DNA from: Streptomyces sp. LUP47B
GTDB lineage: Bacteria > Actinomycetota > Actinomycetes > Streptomycetales > Streptomycetaceae
Assembly: GCF_001746295.1 (NCBI RefSeq)
Contig: NZ_MJAH01000006.1
Location: 427,053 to 491,052, forward strand
Direction: 5' to 3'
DNA: 64,000 nt
A program made the translations under genes and the position numbers. Under the pieces are notes generated by a model. The model saw only the letters and a list, made by a program, of their open reading frames with translations. It had not been told where the DNA came from and searched no databases. The stretch's first letter is position 1. Every line of letters starts with the position of its first letter. This document shows, piece after piece, positions 8,349 through 17,149 of the stretch.

Positions 8349-9791
8349 GTGCGTTTCCTCAACGACATCCAGCCCCCGTACGACCTGACGTACGACGACG
8401 TCTTCATGGTCCCGAGCCGCAGCGCCGTCGGCTCGCGGCAGGGGGTGGATCTCAGCTCCGCGGACGGCACGGGCACCACCATCCCGCTGGTCGTCGCCAA
8501 CATGACCGCCATCGCCGGGCGCCGCATGGCGGAGACCATGGCCCGCCGCGGTGGCCTCGTCGTCATTCCGCAGGACATTCCGATCGAGGTCGTCACCGAG
8601 GTCGTCTCCTGGGTCAAGAGCCGCCACCACGTCCTGGACACCCCGATCGTGCTGGCCCCGCACCAGACCGTCGCCGACGCGCTGGCTCTGCTGCCCAAGC
8701 GCGCGCACAACGCCGGTGTGGTCGTCGACGAGGCGGGCCGGCCCGTGGGTGTCGTCACCGACCAGGATCTGACCGGGGTCGACCGTTTCACGCAGCTCGC
8801 CGAGGTCATGTCGCGCGATCTGGTGCTCCTCGACGCGGACATCGACCCCCGTGAGGCCTTCAACCGCCTCGACGCGGCCAACCGCCGCTACGCCCCCGCA
8901 GTCGACAAGGACGGCCGTCTCGCCGGCATCCTCACCCGCAAGGGCGCCCTGCGGGCCACGCTGTACACCCCGGCCGTGGACGCTCAAGGCAGGCTGCGCA
9001 TCGCCGCCGCCGTGGGGATCAACGGCGACTTCGCGGAGAAGGCCAAGCAGCTGCTCGACGCGGGTGTCGACACCCTCGTCATCGACACCGCGCACGGCCA
9101 CCAGGAGTCGATGATCACCGCGATCAGGACGGTCCGGGCGCTCGACCCGCAGGTCCCGATCGTGGCCGGCAACATCGTGGCCGCCGAGGGAGTGCGGGAC
9201 CTGGTCGAGGCGGGCGCGGACATCATCAAGGTCGGTGTGGGGCCCGGCGCCATGTGCACCACCCGCATGATGACCGGCGTCGGCCGGCCGCAGTTCTCGG
9301 CGGTTCTGGAGTGCGCGGCCGAGGCGAGGAAGTACGGCAAGCACGTGTGGGCCGACGGCGGTGTCCGGCACCCTCGCGATGTCGCCATGGCGCTGGCCGC
9401 CGGCGCGTCCAACGTGATGATCGGGTCCTGGTTCGCGGGCACCTACGAGTCGCCGGGCGACCTTCAGCAGGACGCGAGCGGACGGCTCTACAAGGAGTCC
9501 TTCGGCATGGCGTCCGCGCGGGCGGTGCGCAATCGCACGTCGGACGAGTCGGCGTACGACCGGGCCCGCAAGGCGCTGTTCGAGGAGGGCATCTCCACCT
9601 CCCGGATGTTCCTCGACCCGGCCCGCCCGGGTGTCGAGGACCTGATCGACTCGATCATCGCGGGCGTCCGCTCCTCCTGCACCTACGCCGGTGCGGGCTC
9701 CCTGGAGGAGTTCGCCGAGAAGGCGGTCGTCGGTATCCAGAGCGCGGCCGGCTACGCCGAGGGCAAGCCGCTGCACGCCAGCTGGAGCTGA
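8349..9791 (+). CDS. guaB1: GuaB1-type IMP dehydrogenase-related protein, probable GMP reductase
   Basis: The 480-residue TIM-barrel enzyme of the IMPDH/GMPR family has two CBS domains inserted at about residues 95-205. The catalytic loop GVGPGAMCTTR places the nucleophile at Cys303. Actinobacteria carry GuaB2 as the true IMP dehydrogenase and GuaB1 as a paralogue. Mycobacterial GuaB1 was reported to be a CBS-containing GMP reductase, which converts GMP to IMP with NADPH. That role is more likely than IMP dehydrogenase. The GTG at 8349 gives (V)RFLNDIQPPYDLTY, the conserved start. An ATG three codons earlier is the alternative. Confidence 0.88.
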   Translation: MRFLNDIQPPYDLTYDDVFMVPSRSAVGSRQGVDLSSADGTGTTIPLVVANMTAIAGRRMAETMARRGGLVVIPQDIPIEVVTEVVSWVKSRHHVLDTPIVLAPHQTVADALALLPKRAHNAGVVVDEAGRPVGVVTDQDLTGVDRFTQLAEVMSRDLVLLDADIDPREAFNRLDAANRRYAPAVDKDGRLAGILTRKGALRATLYTPAVDAQGRLRIAAAVGINGDFAEKAKQLLDAGVDTLVIDTAHGHQESMITAIRTVRALDPQVPIVAGNIVAAEGVRDLVEAGADIIKVGVGPGAMCTTRMMTGVGRPQFSAVLECAAEARKYGKHVWADGGVRHPRDVAMALAAGASNVMIGSWFAGTYESPGDLQQDASGRLYKESFGMASARAVRNRTSDESAYDRARKALFEEGISTSRMFLDPARPGVEDLIDSIIAGVRSSCTYAGAGSLEEFAEKAVVGIQSAAGYAEGKPLHASWS

Positions 9792-9807
9792 GCCCGTCCG
9801 TGGTGCG

Positions 9808-9831
9808 GGCCCCCGTCGAAAATCGGGGGCC
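9808..9831 (+). terminator. Hairpin terminator after guaB1
   Basis: GGCCCCCG and CGGGGGCC form a perfect 8-bp stem with an AT-rich 8-nt loop. It starts 17 bp after the guaB1 stop codon. No T-run follows, which is usual in Streptomyces. Confidence 0.65.
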
Positions 9832-9861
9832 GTCCGCCTTCCCGGTCCGTACGGTCGTCGT

Positions 9862-10377
9862 ATGGAGATCAGCGTCTGCCGGAGCGGCGATGTCGCGCTG
9901 CTGGACCGGTACATGGGATCGCCCGGAGCCACGTCCTTCCACGCCCGGCGGTTCGCGCGGCAGGAGGCGGAGGAGTGCACGTATCTCGTCGCGTGGCTGG
10001 AGGGGCGGCCCGTGGGACACGCGGAGATGCGCTGGACCGGGTGTGCCGCCCCCGAGGTCACCCTGGACTGCCCCGAGATCGGCGGCCTCGCGGTGTGGCC
10101 CGAGGAACTGCGCTCACGGGGGATCGGCACCGAGCTGATCCGGACCGCCGAGGAACTGGCCCGCGAGCGGGGTCTGACGACCGTGGGTATCGGCGTCGGG
10201 AAGGACAACCCGCGTGCGGCGGGACTGTACGCACGGCTCGGCTACCGGCCGGTGACCGAATACCTGGACCGCTACTCGTACCGGGACCACGACGGCACGA
10301 CCCGTGAGTGTGCCGACGCCTGCACGTTCCTCGTCCGAGAACTCTCGTCAGGCCACCTTGACGTCAAGCCTGCCTGA
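9862..10377 (+). CDS. GNAT-family N-acetyltransferase
   Basis: The 171-residue protein has one GNAT domain. The acetyl-CoA pyrophosphate loop is RSRGIGTEL at about 84-92, followed by the strand-helix pattern GVGKDNPRAAGLYARLGYRPV typical of motifs A and B. The substrate is unknown. Its stop codon lies inside a 32-bp dyad that also holds the promoter of the next gene, so the two are probably separate transcripts. Confidence 0.88.
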   Translation: MEISVCRSGDVALLDRYMGSPGATSFHARRFARQEAEECTYLVAWLEGRPVGHAEMRWTGCAAPEVTLDCPEIGGLAVWPEELRSRGIGTELIRTAEELARERGLTTVGIGVGKDNPRAAGLYARLGYRPVTEYLDRYSYRDHDGTTRECADACTFLVRELSSGHLDVKPA

Positions 10378-10385
10378 CGTAAATC
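10347..10385 (+). promoter_or_regulatory. Promoter embedded in a 32-bp dyad operator
   Basis: GTCAGGccacCTTGAC and GTCAAGcctgCCTGAC are inverted arms (12 of 16 pairs) sharing one centre with the perfect core CTTGACGTCAAG (10357-10368). TTGACG (10358-10363), a 16-nt spacer and TAAATC (10380-10385) look like a promoter. Transcription would start about at the ATG at 10393, so the next gene may be leaderless. A protein bound to the dyad would cover the -35 box. Confidence 0.5.
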
Positions 10386-10392
10386 TGGGAGT

Positions 10393-10779
10393 ATGACGAC
10401 ACCCGAGAGCATCGAGCCGCAGTACACCTTGCTGACCGCCGTCTCCCGGCTCGACGAGCTGCGCATGCGGGAGGCGATGGGCGGGGCCACGGACACCCCG
10501 GACCGGGCCGAACTGCTCGAACTCCTCGCCCTGAGCGAGGTCGTGGCCCGCAAGGCGTCCTACGGCCGTCAGCTGACCGTGCGCGCGGCCCGCGTGGCCG
10601 GCGCCTCCTGGTCGCAGATCGGGGCCGCGCTGGGCACCAGCAAACAGGCCGCGTGGGAGGCCCACACCCGCTGGATCGACGCCCAGCGGGAGGCGTACGG
10701 CAAGCCCGGCCAGATGGGGTTCGACGAGGCGGACGTGGCTGAGGCGCGGGCTGTGGCGGGGGAGCCGGAGGACCGCTGA
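10393..10779 (+). CDS. Small helix-turn-helix protein of unknown function
   Basis: The 128-residue protein is mostly helical with a clear helix-turn-helix near residues 71-95 (ASWSQIGAALGTSKQAAWEA). Such segments in short actinobacterial proteins usually bind DNA. No ligand domain is visible. Only GGGAG touching the ATG precedes it, too close for a normal ribosome site, which fits leaderless translation from the promoter at 10358-10385. Autoregulation through the 32-bp dyad is an inference. The target genes are unknown. Confidence 0.75.
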   Translation: MTTPESIEPQYTLLTAVSRLDELRMREAMGGATDTPDRAELLELLALSEVVARKASYGRQLTVRAARVAGASWSQIGAALGTSKQAAWEAHTRWIDAQREAYGKPGQMGFDEADVAEARAVAGEPEDR

Positions 10780-10840
10780 CGAGGGTCGACGGGCACCGGC
10801 GGGGGGCGCGCGCAACGAACGCCCGCCCATCGGCCCGGAA

Positions 10841-10906
10841 CGCAACGATCTTGCGAGTGCGTGCAAGGTTGCTGCATTACGACCGCGACGTCCGGGCTCG
10901 TAGGGT
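10841..10906 (+). promoter_or_regulatory. Promoter and Lrp-like operator of the amino-acid permease
   Basis: CGCAA-CGATC-TTGCG (10841-10855) is a perfect dyad followed by GTGCGTGCAA and TTGCTGCA words. TTACGA (10877-10882), an 18-nt spacer and TAGGGT (10901-10906) form a promoter with its start near 10913. Lrp/AsnC proteins bind short TTGC/GCAA-type dyads, and one is encoded at the end of this operon, so autoregulation is plausible. Confidence 0.45.
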
Positions 10907-10946
10907 GCTGCGCTGTACTCACCTGCAGCGACGAAGGAGTCAGCGC

Positions 10947-12413
10947 GTGCTCGACCAAGGTGCACCCACGCACCACCGCACCCAACAAGCCCCCACGTCC
11001 CCGGGGCTCGGCGCGCGCCTCATGCGGCGCAAACCCGTGGAACGCCTGGTCGCGGAGGGCGGCCAGGGCGAGGGCGGAGCCCTCAGGCGCTCCCTCGGAC
11101 TGTGGCAGCTGACGATGATCAGCATCGGCGCCACCCTCGGCACCGGCATCTTCGTCGTGCTGGGCGAGGCCGTGCCGAAGGCGGGTCCCGCCGTGACCCT
11201 GTCCTTCGTGATCGCCGGCCTCACCGCCCTCTTCTCGGCCCTCTCCTACGCCGAGCTCGCGGGCACCATTCCGGTCGCCGGCTCCTCGTACTCGTATGCG
11301 TACGCAACCATGGGCGAACTGATCGCCTGGATCTGCGGCTGGTGCCTGGTCCTGGAGTACGGCGTCTCGGTCGCCGCCGTGGCCGTCGGCTGGGGCCAAT
11401 ACCTGAACGAGCTCCTCGACGGGACCATCGGCGTCACCATCCCGGACGCGCTGTCCGCCCCGCCCGGCGACGGCGGTGTCTTCAACCTCCCGGCACTGAT
11501 CGTCGTCCTCCTCGCCATGGCCTTCCTGCTGGGCGGGGCCCGCGAGTCCGCCCGCGCCAACACCGTCATGGTCGTCGTGAAGATAGCCGCGCTGGTGCTG
11601 TTCTGCGCGATCGGAATCCAGGGCTTCCGTTCCGGCAACTACGAGCACTTCATGCCGCTCGGGATGGCAGGGGTCAGCGCGGCCGGTGCCACGCTCTTCT
11701 TCTCCTACATCGGCTTCGACGCCGCCTCCACGGCCGGTGAGGAGGCGAAGAACGCCCAGCGTGACCTGCCTCGCGCGATCATGCTGTCGCTGGTCATCGT
11801 GACCGCGCTGTACGTACTGGTCGCCGCCGTCGCGGTCGGCGCGAAGCCCTGGCGGCACTTCAACGACTCCGAGGCCGCCCTCGCCCAGATCATGCGCGAG
11901 GTCACCGGGCAGAGCTTTTGGGGCACCCTGCTGGCGTTCTGCGCGGTCATCGCCATCGCGAGCGTCGTCCTGACCGTGCTCTACGGCCAGACCCGCATCC
12001 TCTTCGCGATGTCCCGGGACGGACTCGCACCGAAGGTGTTCGGCCGGGTCCACCCCAAGACCGGCGCGCCCCGGGCGAACACGGTGATCGTGTCCCTGTT
12101 CTGCGGGGTACTGGCGGCGGCCATCCCGCTCGGGCAGCTCGCGGACGCCACCAGCATCGGCACGCTCTTCGCCTTCGCCCTGGTCAACATCGCCGTCGTG
12201 GTGCTGCGCCGGACCCGCCCCGACATGCCCCGCACCTTCCGCGTCCCGCTCTCGCCGGTCTTCCCGGCTCTCGGCCTCGGCTTCTGCGTCTGGATGATGG
12301 GCAGCCTCTCCACCGTCACCTGGGTGGTCTTCGGAGTCTGGATGGCCGTCGGGCTCGTGTTCTACTTCCTGTACGGCCATCGCCGTTCCCGACTCGCAAC
12401 ACCCGAAAGCTGA
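10947..12413 (+). CDS. APC-superfamily amino-acid permease
   Basis: The 488-residue inner-membrane protein has about 12 transmembrane helices. It starts its hydrophobic core with ISIGATLGTGIFVVLG, the substrate-binding unwound helix of APC transporters. SYAELAGTIPVAGSSYSY and FFSYIGFDAASTAGEE are typical of the cationic amino-acid transporter (YfnA/CAT) branch. It likely imports an amino acid with protons. The GTG start follows AAGGAG at 8 nt. An Lrp-type regulator begins 10 bp downstream in the same operon. A basic amino acid would suit the DavAB-like genes 9 kb away, but that link is speculative. Confidence 0.9.
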   Translation: MLDQGAPTHHRTQQAPTSPGLGARLMRRKPVERLVAEGGQGEGGALRRSLGLWQLTMISIGATLGTGIFVVLGEAVPKAGPAVTLSFVIAGLTALFSALSYAELAGTIPVAGSSYSYAYATMGELIAWICGWCLVLEYGVSVAAVAVGWGQYLNELLDGTIGVTIPDALSAPPGDGGVFNLPALIVVLLAMAFLLGGARESARANTVMVVVKIAALVLFCAIGIQGFRSGNYEHFMPLGMAGVSAAGATLFFSYIGFDAASTAGEEAKNAQRDLPRAIMLSLVIVTALYVLVAAVAVGAKPWRHFNDSEAALAQIMREVTGQSFWGTLLAFCAVIAIASVVLTVLYGQTRILFAMSRDGLAPKVFGRVHPKTGAPRANTVIVSLFCGVLAAAIPLGQLADATSIGTLFAFALVNIAVVVLRRTRPDMPRTFRVPLSPVFPALGLGFCVWMMGSLSTVTWVVFGVWMAVGLVFYFLYGHRRSRLATPES

Positions 12414-12423
12414 TCCACCCACC

Positions 12424-12876
12424 GTGCTGAACGATCTCGACGAACGCATCGTGCACGCCCTCGCCGAGGACGCCCGCCGCTCCTACGCGGACATCGGGCA
12501 GATCGTCGGCCTGTCCGCGCCCGCCGTGAAGCGCCGCGTGGACCGGCTGCGCGCCACCGGGGCCATCACCGGGTTCACCGTACGGGTGGACCCGGCGGCC
12601 CTCGGCTGGGAGACCGAGGGGTTCGTCGAGATCTACTGCCGGCGCAACACCTCCCCGGAGACCATCCAGCGGGGTCTGGAGCGCTACCAGGAGGTGGTGG
12701 CGGCCTCCACCGTCACCGGGGAGGCCGACGCGGTCGTCCAGGTCTTCGCCTCCGACATGCGGCACTTCGAACGGGTCCTGGAGCGGATCGCGGGCGAGCC
12801 GTTCGTGGAGCGCACCAAGTCGGTCCTGGTCCTCTCCCCGTTGCTGCGCCGCTTCTCCTCGGGCTCGCCTACCTGA
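12424..12876 (+). CDS. Lrp/AsnC-family transcriptional regulator
   Basis: The 150-residue protein has an N-terminal winged helix-turn-helix (about 4-50, with SYADIGQIVGLSAPAVKRRVDRL) and a C-terminal RAM domain that senses amino acids and drives octamer formation. It lies 10 bp behind the permease, so it is probably its local regulator, acting on the CGCAA/TTGCG dyad upstream of the operon. The end overlaps the tail of the converging gene by 8 bp. Confidence 0.92.
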   Translation: MLNDLDERIVHALAEDARRSYADIGQIVGLSAPAVKRRVDRLRATGAITGFTVRVDPAALGWETEGFVEIYCRRNTSPETIQRGLERYQEVVAASTVTGEADAVVQVFASDMRHFERVLERIAGEPFVERTKSVLVLSPLLRRFSSGSPT

Positions 12877-13327
12877 CCTGCTCGGCACGGCGCCGGACCG
12901 CCGCCAGCAGCCGCCCGGTGAGCAGGCCGTGCGCGCCGGAGGAGATGACGAGCAGCCGGTAGAGGGCACCGCCGGGGCCTGGGAACCGGGCCCGAGTCTC
13001 GGCCCGCAGCCGGGTGCGCCCCGGGGTGGCCTCCTCCAGGCGGAAGACCAGGGCGTACGTCGAGAAGTGGTGCCGCCCGACGAGGACCAGTTCCCGTCCC
13101 GGGGCCGCGTGGGCCACCCGGAACCCGGGGAAGGCCGACCCCGCGGCGAGGGGCCGGGGTCCGGACGCCGTACGGTCGGCGACGCCGACGAGACGGGCGT
13201 AGCGGGTGGAGTGGGGTCGGCCGAAGGACTGTTCCAGGGTCTTGCCGAGCGCATCCCAGACCTCGACGGCCGTCGCCGAGACGATCACCGCATGCTCGTC
13301 GACCGGGGGCAACATACCGATGTCCAA
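12869..13327 (-). CDS. Conserved hypothetical protein, possible SRPBCC-like fold
   Basis: The 152-residue protein has no signal peptide or membrane helix. The pattern VSATAVEVWDAL near the start, a beta-rich middle and a long C-terminal helix suggests a START/SRPBCC hydrophobic-ligand fold, but this is not certain. A TTG start is chosen at 13327 because a perfect AGGAGG lies 5 nt upstream. The first ATG at 13315 has no better site. It is followed on the other side by the GntR gene, whose end lies 25 bp away in the same orientation, so the two may be cotranscribed. Confidence 0.7.
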   Translation of the reverse strand: MDIGMLPPVDEHAVIVSATAVEVWDALGKTLEQSFGRPHSTRYARLVGVADRTASGPRPLAAGSAFPGFRVAHAAPGRELVLVGRHHFSTYALVFRLEEATPGRTRLRAETRARFPGPGGALYRLLVISSGAHGLLTGRLLAAVRRRAEQVR

Positions 13328-13352
13328 CGGAACCTCCTGTCGGGCGGGGACC

Positions 13353-14093
13353 CTACTCCGCTGTCTTCCGCGCCAGCGCGTTGTTGTCGATCGAGTTGTG
13401 CACGCTGAAGCTCACCGCATCGGAACGGTAGCGGTCGTCCGACCACTCCACGGGTCGCCCTTCCCGGGTGGTGGTCACCCGGCGGACCCTCAGCAGCGGG
13501 CTCGTGCGGCGGACTTCCAGCAGCTCGGCGTCCTGCGCGCCCGCCGCCACCGCGTCGATGACGTGCTCCCCGTAAGCGAAGACCAACCCCGTGTCGTCGT
13601 ACAGGCGTTGGGTGACCGAGGGGCACTCGGGCTCGATGGACTCGACGGTCGGGGAGATCCAGTCGGCGTACACCGTCCGCTCCAGAAGCACCGGTTCGCC
13701 GTCCAGTCCGCGCACCCGCAGGACATGCAACACCGGGGTTCCGGCCGTCAGTTGGAGGCGTGTCGAGTCCTCCTTGGAGGCCGGCCGGTACTCCTGCGCG
13801 ATCACCCGCCCCGTCGCCTCACGCCCCATCGCCCGCGCCCACTCGGCGAAGCTCCGCAGTTCGGCGAAGCTCTGGCTGCGGCGGCTGGCCAGCACGACCC
13901 GCCGGGCGCCCTGGCGGGAGCCGATGAGTCCCTCGGCCGTGAGCGCCGCGACCGCCTGGCGGACCGTCCCGCGCGAGACGCCGTAGTGCGCCGCGAGCTC
14001 CGTCTCGGCGGGCAGCAGACTGCCGACGGTGTACTCCTCGCGGTCGATCGCCCGACGCAGTTCGTCGGCGATCTCCTCGTGTCGCGCCCCCAT
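13353..14093 (-). CDS. GntR-family (HutC subfamily) repressor of the adjacent ABC importer
   Basis: The 246-residue protein has an N-terminal GntR winged helix (about 5-70, LLPAETELAAHYGVSRGTVRQAV) and a C-terminal UTRA ligand-binding domain. It is divergent from an ABC importer operon, and AACTTGT-TCAG-ACAAGTT lies between them. That matches how HutC-type repressors control transport genes, with the substrate or a derivative as inducer. GGGGAA precedes the ATG. Similar regulators govern phosphonate (PhnR) or polyol systems. The effector here is unknown. Confidence 0.9.
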   Translation of the reverse strand: MGARHEEIADELRRAIDREEYTVGSLLPAETELAAHYGVSRGTVRQAVAALTAEGLIGSRQGARRVVLASRRSQSFAELRSFAEWARAMGREATGRVIAQEYRPASKEDSTRLQLTAGTPVLHVLRVRGLDGEPVLLERTVYADWISPTVESIEPECPSVTQRLYDDTGLVFAYGEHVIDAVAAGAQDAELLEVRRTSPLLRVRRVTTTREGRPVEWSDDRYRSDAVSFSVHNSIDNNALARKTAE

Positions 14094-14244
14094 GCTTCCC
14101 CTCTGAGTCGGTCTCTGTGCACAGCGTGACCAGGGTAGTCGACATCCCGGTGGGTGGGGAGAGGGCTCAGATTGTGCGGAAATTCGGGGTCAGCGTTTCG
14201 CCAGTGTTTACCGGAGCGACACCAGCGGCGGCCTTACTGAGGCC

Positions 14245-14262
14245 AACTTGTTCAGACAAGTT
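14245..14262. promoter_or_regulatory. Operator between gntR gene and ABC importer
   Basis: AACTTGT-TCAG-ACAAGTT is a perfect 18-bp dyad with 7-bp arms, about 45 bp before the importer start and 150 bp before the gntR start. TTATCT at 14261-14266 could be an overlapping -10 box. A GntR-family dimer is the natural candidate to bind it. Confidence 0.6.
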
Positions 14263-14307
14263 ATCTCCCTTTGGCTCCTGCACCCTCGCGCGTCCCCTGG
14301 AGAAGCC

Positions 14308-15453
14308 GTGACCGTGTCCCTCCCGAGAACAGCCGCCCTCGGTGTTCTCGCCGCCCTCGCCCTGAGCGCGTGCGGCGCAGCCCCCGACAACGCGTCGACC
14401 ACCGCCGACGGCAAGAACGCCGCCACCGCCACCTCGGCCGCCGACTTCGGCGGCATGGACAAGCTGGTCGCCGCGGCGAAGAAGGAGGGCACGCTCAACG
14501 CCATCGCGCTGCCCCGCGACTGGGCCAACTACGGCGCCCTCATCGACGGCTTCACGAAGAAGTACGGCATCAAGATCGCCGTCGAGAACCCCGACGGCTC
14601 CAGCCAGGACGAGATCAACGCCGTGACCTCGCGCAAGGGGCAGACCCGGGCGCCCGACGTCCTCGACCTCGGCAGCTCCTTCGCCCTCAGCGCCGCCCAG
14701 CAGGGCCTGCTCGCGCCGTACAAGGTGGCCTCGTACGGCGACCTCCCCACCGGGCAGAAGGACCCGCAGGCCCGCTGGTACAACGACTACGGCGGCTACA
14801 TCTCCATCGGCTGCGACGCGAAGCGGGTCAAGACCTGCCCCACCACCTTCGCCGACCTGCTCAAGCCGCAGTACAAGGGCCAGGTCGCCCTCAACGGCAA
14901 CCCGACCAAGTCCGGTTCGGCCTTCGGCGGCGTCTACGCGGCCTCGCTCGCGAGCGGCGGTTCCTTCGACGACATCCAGCCCGGCCTCGACTTCTTCGCC
15001 AAGATCAAGAAGAACGGCAACTACACGCCCGTCGAGTCGACCCCGGCCACCGTCGAGAAGGGCGAGACGCCGATCAGCATCGACTGGGACTACCTGAACG
15101 CCGGGTACGCCGACGAGTTCAAGTCCAAGGGCGTCGACTGGAAGGTGTCGGTGCCGAGCGACGGCCAGTTCTCGCAGTACTACTCCCAGGCCGTCAACAA
15201 GGACGCCCCGCACCCCGCGGCCGCCCGTCTGTGGCAGGAGTACCTCTACAGCGCCGAGGGCCAGAACCTGTGGCTCAAGGGATACGCCCGCCCGGCCCTG
15301 ATGACCGCCATGGAGAAGGCCGGCACCCTCGACAAGACGGCGGCCGCCAAGCTGCCCCAGGTCTCCGGCACCCCGTCCTTCCCGACCGAGGCCCAGCAGG
15401 ACAAGGCCAAGACGGTCCTCGGACAGGGCTGGGCGAAGGCCGTCTCCGGATGA
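14308..15453 (+). CDS. ABC transporter substrate-binding lipoprotein
   Basis: The 381-residue precursor carries a signal peptide ending in the lipobox LSAC (Cys22). The remainder is a family-1 type periplasmic binding fold (DFGGMDKLVAAAKKEGTLNAI at the start of the mature domain). Relatives bind iron, thiamine, polyamines or 2-aminoethylphosphonate. The GTG at 14308 follows GGAGA and gives a well-formed signal peptide. Its stop overlaps the first permease start (ATGA). The ligand cannot be read. Downstream phosphatase domains point to a phosphorylated or phosphonylated compound. Confidence 0.9.
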   Translation: MTVSLPRTAALGVLAALALSACGAAPDNASTTADGKNAATATSAADFGGMDKLVAAAKKEGTLNAIALPRDWANYGALIDGFTKKYGIKIAVENPDGSSQDEINAVTSRKGQTRAPDVLDLGSSFALSAAQQGLLAPYKVASYGDLPTGQKDPQARWYNDYGGYISIGCDAKRVKTCPTTFADLLKPQYKGQVALNGNPTKSGSAFGGVYAASLASGGSFDDIQPGLDFFAKIKKNGNYTPVESTPATVEKGETPISIDWDYLNAGYADEFKSKGVDWKVSVPSDGQFSQYYSQAVNKDAPHPAAARLWQEYLYSAEGQNLWLKGYARPALMTAMEKAGTLDKTAAAKLPQVSGTPSFPTEAQQDKAKTVLGQGWAKAVSG

Positions 15454-16346
15454 CGGCCACCGCCGTACGGGTGGACACGGCGCCCGCCGCTCAGGTGAAG
15501 CGGCGGCGCCGGTCCCTCGGCTGGATCGCCGTCGTCCCGCTGCTCGTGTTCGTCGCGGTCGCCTTCGGACTGCCCGCGATCGCCATGCTGGACGGCGCGT
15601 TCACCGCCAAGGACCCGGCCACCGGGGCGACTTCGTACACCGTCGACAACCTGACGGCCTCCCTGAAGGGCGCGTATCTCACCGCGCTGCTCGGCAGCGT
15701 GAAGCTGTCGGCCGTGTCCGCCGCCCTGGCGACTGCCTTCGGTCTGCCGCTGGCCCAGGCCGTGGTGTCCTCCCGCTTCCGCGGGCTGCGCGAGGCGGTG
15801 CTCACCGCGTCCGGGGTCCTCGCCAACTTCGGTGGCGTCCCGCTGGCCTTCGCCTTCGTCGCCACGCTCGGCAACGCCGGCGTCCTGACCCGGCATCTGG
15901 GCCTCACGGACAAGGGCTGGGACCTCTACAGCTTCTGGGGCCTCGTCATCGTCTACCTGTACTTCCTGATCCCCCTCATGGTGCTCACGATCACGCCCGC
16001 CCTGGACGGACTGCGCACCCAGTGGCGCGAGGCGGCCCAGAACAACGGGGCAACGGGCGTGCAGTACTGGCGCTTTGTCGCCCTGCCCGTCCTGCTGCCC
16101 ACGCTGCTCGGCGGGTTCGTCCTGCTCTTCGGCAGCGCCTTCGCCGCATACGCCACCGCCGCCGCGATGGTGGGCAGCTCCATCCCGCTGGTCACCCTCC
16201 AGATCGCCGACGCGATCTCCGGCAACGTGCTCGTCGGCCAGGAGAACGTGGCGCTCGCCCTCAGCCTCGACATGGTCCTGGTCGCGGGCCTGGTCATGGC
16301 CGTGTACCTGCCCCTGCAGCGGAGGAGTGCGCGATGGCTCGCCTGA
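15450..16346 (+). CDS. ABC transporter permease, first subunit
   Basis: The 298-residue inner-membrane protein has six predicted helices. The EAA loop WREAAQNNGATGVQYWRFVALPVLLPTLL contacts the ATPase. It overlaps the binding-protein gene by four bases and the second permease by 13 bases, so all are translated together. It pairs with the second permease to form the import channel. Confidence 0.9.
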   Translation: MTATAVRVDTAPAAQVKRRRRSLGWIAVVPLLVFVAVAFGLPAIAMLDGAFTAKDPATGATSYTVDNLTASLKGAYLTALLGSVKLSAVSAALATAFGLPLAQAVVSSRFRGLREAVLTASGVLANFGGVPLAFAFVATLGNAGVLTRHLGLTDKGWDLYSFWGLVIVYLYFLIPLMVLTITPALDGLRTQWREAAQNNGATGVQYWRFVALPVLLPTLLGGFVLLFGSAFAAYATAAAMVGSSIPLVTLQIADAISGNVLVGQENVALALSLDMVLVAGLVMAVYLPLQRRSARWLA

Positions 16347-17146
16347 ACCTGTGGCGGTGGGGCGTGCTCGGCCTCGCCGGACTGTACTTCCTGGTGCCGC
16401 TCGCCGCGTCCGTCGTCTTCACCGTCGACGTGCCCGGCCAGGGGATCACCTTCGACGCGTACACACAGATCTTCTCCACCGACGGTTTCGTCTCCAGCCT
16501 GCTGCTCTCGCTGGAGCTGGCCCTCGCCACCATCGCCGTGGTCCTGCTGCTGATGGTGCCCGCGATGGTCGCGCTGCGGCTCGGCGCCCCCCGGCTCAGG
16601 CCGCTCGTCGAGGTGGTGTGCTCGCTGCCACTGGTCGTCCCGCCGATCGCGTTCGTCGCCGGCCTCGGCACGGTCCTCAAGTGGGGGCCCGACCACCTCT
16701 CCCGCACCCCGCTGTTCGAGACCTTCGTGGCGATCCAGAACCCCGACTTCCCCTTCGTCCTGGTCCTGGCCTACGTCGTGATGGCGCTGCCGTTCGTCTA
16801 CCGGGCACTGGACGCCGGGCTCCGCGCCGTCGACGTCCGCACCCTCGTGGAGGCCGCCCGCAGCTGCGGTGCCGGCTGGCCGCAGGCCCTCGTCCGGGCC
16901 GTACTGCCCAATCTGCGCGGCGCCCTGCTCAACGCCTCCTTCCTCACGCTGGCCCTGGTGCTCGGCGAGTTCACCGTGGCCCAGCTCCTGGGCTTTCGGC
17001 CCTTCGCCGTGTGGATCGTCAACGTCAGCGGCTCGCAGGCCCAGTTGTCCGTCGCCGTGTCCGTGCTCAGCCTGCTCGTGACGTGGGTGCTGCTCCTCGT
17101 CCTGGCCGGCTTCGGCGGCCGTACCCGTACTACTTCCCGGGGATGA
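16334..17146 (+). CDS. ABC transporter permease, second subunit
   Basis: The 270-residue inner-membrane protein has about six helices. The EAA loop is VEAARSCGAGWPQALVRAVLPNL, as in PotC/PhnV/CysW-type permeases. GGAGGAG lies 6 nt before the ATG, inside the end of the previous gene. It lies directly upstream of the ATPase gene, with a 3-bp gap. Confidence 0.9.
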   Translation: MARLNLWRWGVLGLAGLYFLVPLAASVVFTVDVPGQGITFDAYTQIFSTDGFVSSLLLSLELALATIAVVLLLMVPAMVALRLGAPRLRPLVEVVCSLPLVVPPIAFVAGLGTVLKWGPDHLSRTPLFETFVAIQNPDFPFVLVLAYVVMALPFVYRALDAGLRAVDVRTLVEAARSCGAGWPQALVRAVLPNLRGALLNASFLTLALVLGEFTVAQLLGFRPFAVWIVNVSGSQAQLSVAVSVLSLLVTWVLLLVLAGFGGRTRTTSRG

Positions 17147-17149
17147 TCC

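Noticed and set aside
7875..12449. Very long reverse-strand frames opposite guaB1 and the permease (777 and 626 codons)
   Set aside because: They are antisense to well-supported enzymes, rich in Arg, His and Gly, and lack any recognisable family.
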